This document shows, piece by piece, positions 17,857-23,866 of a stretch of DNA of 23,866 nt. Both the position numbers and the translations under genes were made by a program. The stretch covers positions 1,691,133 through 1,714,998 of the forward strand of contig BFEA01000004.1 in the NCBI GenBank assembly GCA_003427395.1, written 5' to 3'. Each line of letters starts with the position of its first letter. Positions within the stretch are counted from its first letter, which is position 1. The DNA comes from Chara braunii (lineage: Eukaryota; Streptophyta; Charophyceae; Charales; Characeae). The notes below the pieces were generated by a model. That model saw only the letters and a list, made by a program, of their open reading frames with translations. It was not told the origin of the DNA and did not search any database.

Positions 17857-18221
17857 ATAAATCCATCCTTGAGTACATGAATGATGAATGATATGCGTAA
17901 CCAAGGCATGAATGATAATAGAGTTGGACAGAGATCTATGTGCCTCTTCACCCCATTTGGGGCCCATTTGGGGGCCAGATCAATACATAGTCAGTCTAGC
18001 ACTATTCCATATACATACCCGGTAAACCGTCGGCGTAGTTTGTCACAGCCCCTTGTTTGTTGTCCTCTTCTCCCTCTCTGCCTAAGGTTTACCTGGCAGC
18101 TTTGTTTGAATATATATGGAGTAGGATAAGATAAGAATGAAAGATAAGATAAGAAGTAAGCACTGCATGAATAATGTGAGGTCACTTTGATGACGCTGGA
18201 TGTCACAAAATTCGAAATGCT
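17857..18221. other. No gene seen
   Basis: Contains ATGAATGATGAATGATA repeats near 17877-17895 and GATAAGATAAGAATGAAA repeats near 18126-18156. Nothing else recognised. Confidence 0.5.
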
Positions 18222-18358
18222 TTGTTTTTTCTCTATATATATTCACATACCCACCTAACGAGGTGATAAGATCAACCTCGTTAAGTGGGTCCCAGTTTTG
18301 AAGGCTCCATCTATTGGTGGGGAGCTGCACCTGCTGGAAATCGAGCCCAGTGTGCGCC
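18222..18358 (-). mobile_element. SINE-3 copy b, long form
   Basis: On the minus strand it carries CTGGGCTCGATTTCCAGC, GCAGCTCCCCACCAATAGAT then GGAGC, and the perfect stem ACTTAACGAGG..CCTCGTTA(G)GT. It ends in a weak A-rich tail (TATATATAGAGAAAAAAC). The 5' terminal GGGACG is diverged to GGCGCACA. Confidence 0.7.
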
Positions 18359-18559
18359 TATTTGTGTGTATTTGATCGTTAGTTTGCCATTTTCTTTGAT
18401 CTTAATTGGCCTTTCTTTCTTTCTTATTCGCTTCTTCATCCAGCCTAACTTATTCGGAAAAACTGTCAGCTTACGAATGTGGTGTTTTTGAGGGCAGCCG
18501 TAAGGTGACCTATTGTTATCAAAGTGTGCGACCGAACTTCACAGTAGGGGCTGTACATG

Positions 18560-18593
18560 TTGTGCGTCTGCTGGAAATCGGGTCCAGCGTCCC
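18560..18593 (-). mobile_element. SINE-3 copy c, 5' fragment
   Basis: Only the 5' end of the family remains: GGGACGCTGGACCCGATTTC then CAGCAGACGCAC (minus strand, 18593 downward). It ends where the sequence becomes unrelated. Confidence 0.65.
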
Positions 18594-18623
18594 TGCATAC
18601 TCTGTTTGCAGCCTATTGTTATC

Positions 18624-18793
18624 TTTTTTTTTTTTTTTTTTAAATTAAGGGCGACGGTCTTGAGATATTATCATTGAGCTGACCGACCCCAAGCAATTTA
18701 TCAGTAGTTGGTTTCAATTGTCAAGTTTCCATCATCTGGATTCGAACACAGCACCTGGTATGTATTTCAACAGTTCATGGGTGTACCCACTGT
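18624..18793 (-). mobile_element. SINE-1, tRNA-derived, copy 2
   Basis: Read on the minus strand: CAGTGGGTACACCCATGAAC, then GTGTTCGAATCCAGATGATG (a good B box), ACCAACTACTGATAAATTGC, GGTCGGTCAGCTCAATGATA, CGTCGCCCTTAATTT, and a poly(A) run at 18641-18624. It aligns with 4779-4968 on the plus strand. The 5' end is truncated inside the A box. A possible six-base target repeat (ATAACA) is too short to be sure of. Confidence 0.75.
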
Positions 18794-19288
18794 TATTTGC
18801 AAATTGTAAGATGTCCAGCATGCCAGTGTAAATTTGTCCTGTGGTCAGTTGTGCACCGTTGTGCCTATTGTGGTCATTGGTTCCCCTGTGTGCTTGAGAG
18901 GTCCTTTTACCTACTAGCTGTGTGTGTGTGTTACCGACTTCTCGTGATTTGATTTGGAGGCCCCTAAGATACCGCGCAGAGTCTAGAGAAAACTCAGGAA
19001 AACCCTTCCTGACCCTCCAAGCAGTGCATAACCCTGGTAGATCCTTCTGGATCCCTTCCCCCTACTGCTCTTCCCACCTCCTGTAAACACCCTTAGATTA
19101 GATGGTAGTTCACCCACCTCCCTCTACCCCCACCCTTCTGTGGTTGAGCAAGCGAGATCAAATGAAACCGCTGTTAACCCCAAATATATATGCGCAGAGG
19201 ATGGCCAGCCCGCCTGTATCTGTGTTGTTTTGGGGCTGACCGGTACTGTGCTCGCTGTTTCCTTTGGGACGAGTCCCTCTGGCCGGCT
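18794..19288. other. No gene seen
   Basis: Unique-looking sequence with a short TGTGTGTGTG run near 18920. Some frames are open across it, without recognisable domains. Confidence 0.45.
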
Positions 19289-19370
19289 GTGGGGGGAAGG
19301 GGATGGGGGGGAGGGGGGCAGGGAAAGGGGGAAGGGGCGGGGGACGAGGAGAGCAGGGGGGGAGAGGATG
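19289..19370 (+). repeat. Purine-rich G-run cluster
   Basis: Many runs of 3-7 G separated by A-containing spacers on the plus strand. G-quadruplex-prone; on the minus strand this gives Pro-rich frames. Confidence 0.75.
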
Positions 19371-19429
19371 GAAAGTCGGATGGGGGTCACACGCATACTT
19401 TTTATGAGGGGCCTGGTTAGCCCTCCAAA

Positions 19430-20224
19430 GGATCACTGAGAATCAGTGAGAAATTTGTAGGTTTAAATTCAATAGTGAAGTGGTCGGTGGGGAGGAATTC
19501 CCACTCCTCTCCGTAGAGAGCCATGGTTGCCACTGCAGGTTGTGTTGGTCGTCCAGTGTACACAGTCTCTGTCCCCCCCGGTGCACCCAATGCATGTGTT
19601 GCGGAAGTTTTCTAGCAACTGCGTTCGCTTTGGTTCGTCCATTTCTCGTTCGAGCCTGGTTCTGAGATTTTTCCAGGCTTCTTAAGTCTGAGCTGTTATG
19701 GTGTCGGCAGTGGTGGATCTTGCCTGTATGAATCCGAATGTTTGTTGGTTTCTTTCGTAGGTGCATCTCATAAGCCATGCAGCCATGAGGATTGCCAGAC
19801 GGGTGTATTGGAACGGGTTGAGCATAAACTGCATCTACTCCGCTCCGTCCGGCAGTAGTGCTCCATACAGGAGTGCCTTTATGCTCCATGGTAGGTGTTG
19901 CCCCGTGATGTAATGCCAATTGGCATATCACCAGCGCCAGAGACGAGCCGCCATGGGACAATCCAATAGACAGTGTTCCAGGGTGACCCTTTTTCTGGGC
20001 GGGCTAATTTCACAATAGGTGCAAACCGGGGAAAGCTGACCTTTCTGTTCCAGGTTAGTCCTCACAGTCACCCAGTCCTGGGTGGGTAGGCACCTATGGA
20101 TGATTTGCCACTGCAAGGCTCTATGACTTGTCGATTTGATTTGAGAGTAGGCTCTTCCAGCCCTAATGGGAAGAGGCGTGCGTATAAGTGTTGTAATCAA
20201 TTTCATAATTGAAGCCTTGGGCAC
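19430..20224 (-). mobile_element. Decayed LINE remnant: zf-RVT module and C-terminal tail
   Basis: A 98-codon minus-strand frame (20224-19928) begins MPKASIMKLITTLIRTPLPI. It contains ALQWQIIHRCLPTQDW (residues 37-51), Cys68-x2-Cys71 (VCTYCE), His84-x4-Cys89 (LEHCLLDCP) and RLWRW at the end. This is the arrangement of the zinc-binding module that follows LINE reverse transcriptases (zf-RVT). The frame is stopped by TGA directly after WRW, but the same frame continues YANWHYITGQHLPWSIKALL, MQFMLNPFQYTRLAILMAAW and EAWKNLRTRLEREMDEPKRT, interrupted by further stops, to about 19440. The catalytic core is missing. It differs in sequence from the LINE at 13541, so two families are likely. Confidence 0.7.
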
Positions 20225-20249
20225 TGAGCCCGTTTGTTAAAAAAAAAAA

Positions 20250-20790
20250 GAAAGGAGGACCACTTGACGAAGTCTAGACCCTCTTATTCAGGGGCGAGTC
20301 CAGCTCCCACCTCCTGAGGACATTGTTCATGACGTGGTGTGGGGTCTGAGACGCTCTGTACCCATTTTTGACCGCATATTGCCATGGGTACATCTCGGAC
20401 TCAGTTCCTCACTGCTACTCCCATTGCATCGGGTTGAACGTGAGGTGGGACAGCGGAATGGTCGATTCGTACACGTACCAGGTTTCGTCCCTGTCCTCCG
20501 CTAGTACTCTGATGTAGTTTGTTGTCGGACGATGGCAGTCTAGAGGCTCATCCCTTTTTACGGCTGACTACCTTGCTCCTGGCAGGACTAGGCGATAAGC
20601 TTGCAGTTTTAGGGAGGTGAGTTGTACGTGATCTACTCTGTAGATGGTCATGGGGAGGTGCAAAGATTCAACTTCCACCGCCAAATCCCCGTGTTGGATT
20701 CGGGGGCCTTACCTCAGTGCCATCACCCGTGCTAGGCGTATCGCTTCTCATATCTCTTAGAGGTCTCGAGTGACATTGGGTTTGGGGTCC
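20250..20790 (-). pseudogene. Frame-preserving, stop-ridden coding stretch upstream of the zf-RVT fragment
   Basis: One minus-strand frame runs from ATG near 20790 (MDPKPNVTRDL) to about 20250 with no frameshift I can detect but seven stops. Between them it reads convincingly as protein: VESLHLPMTIYRVDHVQLTS, DEPLDCHRPTTNYIRVLAED (from about 20552), VYESTIPLSHLTFNPMQWE, YPWQYAVKNGYRASQTPHHV, MNNVLRRWELDSPLNKRV. I do not recognise the family. Its position and strand suggest it belongs to the same decayed LINE. An A/T run at 20239-20250 separates it from the zf-RVT fragment. All seven stops (TAA, TAG, TGA) can be made from Gln or Arg codons by one C-to-T change. Confidence 0.4.
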
Positions 20791-20793
20791 ATT

Positions 20794-21066
20794 TTATCTC
20801 TGATTTTGAGTTGTGAGTGCCGTTGGCCTAATTCGTGGTCCCATGAATCCCCTACCGTAAAGAATCCAATTTTCACCCACTTTAGCCATTTGGAATTGCG
20901 GCGGAGGGAGAAAAGTAGTCCGTCGTGGTCCTGCACTTGGGGGTGGCCGAATAGAGGTTGGTTTAGGATTTATTGTCATCTGAATCGTGACGGTTTCCTC
21001 TTCGGGCTGTGGTCTCTCCATGGCAGGAGCAATGTGGGCCACAACGGGTCCGTGCACAGGTCTCAT
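20794..21066 (-). other. Unidentified Pro-rich open frame
   Basis: A 90-codon frame starting MRPVHGPVVAHIAPAMERPQ, Pro/Thr/Arg-rich, ending in another frame just before the coding-like stretch below 20790. It could be an upstream part of the same element after a frameshift. No domain recognised. The remaining stretch to 21240 shows nothing further. Confidence 0.2.
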
Positions 21067-21242
21067 CTCGCTCCCGCTCTCCCTTCTGGATCTGTGTTCG
21101 GTTCTCCCCGGGGGCTGTCGGGATGGACCAAGCTGGATTGGTTAGTCACTGCAGGGGGTGCACTTGCTGATCTTGGGGCAAGGGGGGCACGATCTGAATG
21201 TGGGCATATGGAGCCCACGACATACCATTGGCCATGGTCCAG

Positions 21243-21454
21243 TTGATGTAGCTCAGTGGTTAGAGCACCGGTTGGAAATGCGCATTGTGGTATGAGGTTG
21301 TGGGTTCAAAACTCCGCAGCCTTGCTCATGGACACCGGCAGGGCGTTAGAATGACGCACGGCGGGAGACAACCCCCTTGGGATGTCGCAGGTGAGCTATT
21401 ACAGACACTGCCTGCGCACGACTCAAGGGGTAGTCCATGGTTGTTGTATGTTGG
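21243..21454 (+). mobile_element. SINE-2, tRNA-derived, copy 2
   Basis: The tRNA-like head GATGTAGCTCAGTGGTTAGA GCACCGG has a clear A box. A near B box, GGGTTCAAAACTCC, lies at about 21302-21315. The body (GGACACCGGCAGG, ACAACCCCCTTGGG, ATTACAGACACTGCCTGCGC, TCAAGGGGTAGTCCATGG, TTGTATGTTGG) aligns with the minus strand of 9371-9597. The acceptor ends do not pair and there is no normal 3' end, so it is tRNA-derived and not a tRNA gene. No poly(A) tail is visible. Confidence 0.75.
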
Positions 21455-21930
21455 GACTGGGCGATGGTGGGTATCCTGATGTTCTGGTCTATGAGGTTGT
21501 CATGAGACTGTTGGGTGGTTTGAAGAGTCCGGTTTACTCGAGCCCAGCAAAGCACAACTACAAACTATTTCACACTGTAGGTCAATAGGTTGGGTCACTT
21601 GCACGGTTCATAGAAGGTCCTGTGTTTGATACCAGATTGTAAACTTAGGGCTGGTCATCGTCCTAGTACGTAGTCAAAGGATTGAGGCTGGCATAGCAGC
21701 TAGTACGGGATGTCGGGAGTGCGTTGCGAACCTGCCGGCGAGGCCCAGCTGCACTCCGTAGACTTGGGCAGTGGCAATGTTCATCATAGCTGCTCCTGGT
21801 TATCCTACTGCCTGTCTGGTTGTTTTGACCAGACGGCGGTGCACTTTCCACCTGGCACATCAGGAGACAGCACGTGGGTGTGTGGCATTTTTTTGAGTTG
21901 ATCTGACAACGAGTTCTACAAACGGGGGAG
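21455..21930 (+). other. Non-coding stretch with a weak tRNA-like segment
   Basis: At about 21575-21640 the order TAGGTCAATAGGTTGG..CACTTG..CATAGAAGGTCCTGTGTTTG ATACCA resembles D-arm, variable arm and T-arm of a tRNA with a mutated B box. It may be the head of another SINE; no second copy is present in the window to confirm this. Nothing else recognised. Confidence 0.3.
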
Positions 21931-22296
21931 ATGGATTCAATAACTGAATTACAACAGGGTGCGGATGAGTGGTTGTTGACCATTTAGGAGGGTTACACTC
22001 GCTTGTGAAGTATGGTGGAGGCTTTGTCCGCGAGGGGAAGGGATTGGCATAAGGTCGAAGGGGGGGTGGCTGTGCTGATTCCATGGAGGGAGGACACAAT
22101 GCAGAGTATGTTGGACGTCATCTCGGAATTGGAGGAGGGGTCGCCTCCTGAATTGGATGAATTCATCAACTGGCGGCAAGCAGAGACTCTGATGCAGCGT
22201 TGCTATGACATCTTTGAGGAAGGGCGGGATCTGTGCGAAGCTTGGGTGGCGAGATCGCTGATGCAAATTAATGAGTGTGATCAGGCGCGCAACTAG
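21931..22296 (+). pseudogene. Unidentified acidic protein fragment with two internal stops
   Basis: One frame is readable from an ATG at 21931 (MDSITELQQGADEWLLTI) through a TAG near 21985 and a TGA near 22003. It then becomes a clean 94-codon frame from ATG 22012 to the stop at 22294. This reads MVEALSARGRDWHKVEGGVA, then an acidic, probably helical segment (DVISELEEGSPPELDEFINW, MQRCYDIFEEGRDLCEAWVA). It is compositionally normal and not repeat-derived. The frame continues after the stop for about 35 codons before the SINE-3 poly(T). I do not recognise a family. The two early stops differ from Gln and Trp (or Arg) codons by one transition, so a decayed element or host gene is likely. A functional 94-residue product cannot be excluded. 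Confidence 0.4.
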
Positions 22297-22403
22297 GGGG
22301 ATCAACAACCGCCACTTGAGGAGGTCCATACGACAGAGGCGCAGGCAGCTACGAAGGCATCAGCGGCAACAACAATAACAACAATACCCACAACAACAAC
22401 AGC

Positions 22404-22405
<2 letters not shown>

Positions 22406-22446
<41 letters not shown>

Positions 22447-22510
22447 TGGTAACAAAGCTCCAATCTATTCGTGGGGAGCAACACGTGCTGGGAACCGGGC
22501 CCAGCGTCCC
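22406..22510 (-). mobile_element. SINE-3 copy e, short form, with T40/A40 tail
   Basis: On the minus strand: GGGACGCTGGGCCCGGTTCC then CAGCACGTGTTGCTCCCCAC, GAATAGATTGGAGCTTTGTT and a 40-base poly(A) (22445-22406). The first hairpin is GCTGGG..CCCAGC, in which the closing A-T pair of the long forms is replaced by G-C. The tail abuts an ACAACAACA repeat. Confidence 0.75.
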
Positions 22511-22750
22511 ATATGAAAATTTACACAGAATTGAAAAATTTTGAAGTTTTTAAGATACCGGGGCCATTACCCGGCTATGGCTAAGGAAAATTAGAACTAC
22601 TAAGGAAGATTGCAACATCAAGCTACAAGCCATCAACCCTCTTTATCTCCCTCCGGCAAGACTTACTGCAGCAGAGTCACCATCTCCGTTGCTGCGGTAC
22701 CCTACTTCCATCCTACTAGCTAGCCCTCCTCACTAATAGGACGCAGTAAC
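22511..22750. other. No gene seen
   Basis: Unique-looking sequence with no recognisable features. Confidence 0.5.
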
Positions 22751-23055
22751 ATCAACAACTACAAAATTAACGTCAACAACGACGACAGTTGCAGCTATAA
22801 CGACGATAATGGCTGCACTATCGCCTACGACAAACGATCTCATCATCACAACACCAACGACGGTGCCGGTAGTGGCGACGGCAACAGAGGCGACAGCAGC
22901 AACAACAACAAAAGTGACAACGACGTCAATAACAACAACAACAACAACGACAACAACGATAGCAGCACCCATGCTGGTGGCTGCGGCAACAACTTGCTTA
23001 CAACGGGAGAAAATAAGGGGTCTGATGCCAACAACAACAACAACAATGACAACAT
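22751..23055. repeat. (AAC/ACG)n trinucleotide-rich region
   Basis: Interspersed AAC, ACG, GCA and ACA units over about 300 bp, with short pure AAC runs at about 22929-22947 and 23031-23046. The Thr-rich (plus) and Val/Leu-rich (minus) frames are products of the repeat. Confidence 0.85.
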
Positions 23056-23475
23056 CAGCACGGGGGGATAGGGTTAAGGATTTCATGAGGATGGTGGGTA
23101 GAGGTTTGAGCTTCAATGTGTGTTTTGCTTTCTCTCCTCTTTTCTGTGTGGAGTTTCTCGCCATTCATCCTTTGCACCTCTCTGTTCGGCACCGGGTGGG
23201 AGTGGGTTAGACTACATCCTTTTCAATCATCGGGGGTTGCTCGGCCATCAATCCATGATAAACAGGTGGTGTAGATCGTTCCCCAGGTGAGAGGTCAGTC
23301 ACTTAGTGTTGAGTTGGGGGAATTTCGGGATGTTTTCCCGGATGCTGGATGGAAATGCTTTTCGTTAGGATTTCGGTTACATGGGCAGGAGATCAATCCT
23401 TCCCTCCTTGTGCGAAGTAATCAATGCCTCCTGCATATACAGACACAATACAACCTCCTCACATATCATTGTACA
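23056..23475. other. No gene seen
   Basis: Unique-looking sequence. An open frame from 23287 continues into the SINE-3 copy and has no recognisable domain. Confidence 0.45.
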
Positions 23476-23625
23476 GGGACGCTGGACCCGATGTCCAGCA
23501 GGTGCAGCTCCCCACCAATAGATGGAGCCTTCAAACGCTGGGACCCACTTAACGGGGCTGCTCTTATCACCTCGTTAAGTGCGCTTCCCCGAGTATGAAG
23601 TTTTTCTATTTAAAAAAAAAAAAAA
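23476..23625 (+). mobile_element. SINE-3 copy f, long form, with poly(A)
   Basis: The best preserved long copy: GGGACGCTGGACCCGATGTC at 23476, GCAGCTCCCCACCAATAGAT then GGAGC, TCAAACGCTGGGACCCAC, the stem ACTTAACGGGG..CCTCGTTAAGT, a unique segment, then an A14 run at 23612-23625. All three hairpins can form; the one changed base in the third stem (A to G) still allows a G-U pair. Confidence 0.8.
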
Positions 23626-23664
23626 GGAAATCCTACTTTCTCAAAAAAAAAGAAAAAAGAAAAA

Positions 23665-23668
<4 letters not shown>

Positions 23669-23716
<48 letters not shown>

Positions 23717-23799
23717 ACCGGAGGACACCAAATGTTACAAACGAGAATGAATCTGCTCGCCATTTGGCGGCAGAGTCATTCTCATTTTGCACATTCGTG

Positions 23800-23866
<67 letters not shown>
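23669..23866. repeat. Two (GA)n microsatellites flanking a 65-nt hairpin
   Basis: GA runs at 23669-23715 and about 23802-23866 (to the window end). Between them, 23731-23762 and 23765-23795 form an inverted repeat of about 31 bp with a two-base loop. The arms are AATGTTACAAACGAGAATGA and onward to CGCCA, against the complement of TGGCGGCAGAGTCATTCTCA and onward. The mismatches are few and scattered. It could be a foldback element remnant or a small-RNA-like hairpin. Confidence 0.75.

Noticed and set aside
21243-21317. Functional tRNA gene.
   Set aside because: A and B boxes are recognisable, but the acceptor stem does not pair, the T-loop motif is altered, and a second copy at 9371-9597 shares a long non-tRNA body, so it is a SINE head.
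20250-22010. Alternative genetic code with reassigned stop codons, suggested by many in-frame stops.
   Set aside because: All three stop codons occur in frame, and the LINE at 13541 also has frameshifts. Decay is simpler than a reassignment of all stops.
22733-23210. Thr-rich (plus) and Val/Leu-rich membrane-like (minus) proteins.
   Set aside because: Both are products of the AAC/ACG trinucleotide repeat.
13426-23625. Hammerhead ribozyme (retrozyme) in SINE-3.
   Set aside because: I looked for the CTGATGA...GAAA core in or near the copies and did not find it.

Overview
This is a eukaryotic, non-coding, repeat-dominated genomic window. I see no operons, no ribosome-binding sites and no long intact gene. 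I see many micro- and minisatellites (GA/CT, CA/TG, AATC, ATCT, GAA, CAT, AAC, GGCA, TTTTTG), homopolymers and decayed retroelements. The retroelement fragments carry a zinc-binding reverse-transcriptase-associated module (zf-RVT type), common in plant and algal LINEs. With tRNA-derived SINEs and foldback elements, this fits a large streptophyte plant or algal genome; a charophyte such as Chara is a guess, not something the sequence proves. A single N at 7014 and dinucleotide runs at both ends suggest a draft contig that stops in unassemblable repeats.

Layout: 1-3.6 kb is a satellite zone (CT/TG, AATC, an 18-bp palindromic unit, 121-bp and 93-bp tandem units, two CA tracts with a shared flank, a diverged 325-350 bp duplication). 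3.9-4.3 kb holds a coding-like stretch broken by one stop. 4.77-4.98 kb is a tRNA-derived SINE (SINE-1, + strand). 5.0-6.05 kb is a set of local duplications. 6.2-10 kb holds two foldback families, a poly-G tract and a SINE-2 copy (- strand). 10.3-12.4 kb is low-complexity and minisatellite DNA. 13.4-15.46 kb is a poly(A)-tailed SINE-3 copy followed by a frameshifted LINE remnant (+ strand), itself hit by a small insertion. 15.5-17.4 kb is G-rich repeats, a foldback element and two more tail-only insertions. 17.7-18.8 kb is a cluster of three SINE-3 copies and one SINE-1 copy, all on the - strand. 19.4-21.1 kb is decayed LINE-like coding sequence (- strand). 21.2-23.6 kb holds a SINE-2 copy, an unidentified coding-like stretch, and two SINE-3 copies. 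The window ends in GA repeats flanking a long hairpin.

The most interesting content is (i) a family of at least six short elements, called SINE-3 here, with a shared 5' end GGGACGCTGG, a conserved hairpin with a compensatory base-pair change and usually a poly(A) tail; (ii) three small A/T-rich insertions, each flanked by a 15-20 bp direct repeat, that look like retroposition events which copied only a tail; and (iii) a 540-bp minus-strand coding frame that is kept without frameshift but interrupted by seven stops. Nothing here works together as a pathway; the window is a record of mobile-element activity and slippage.
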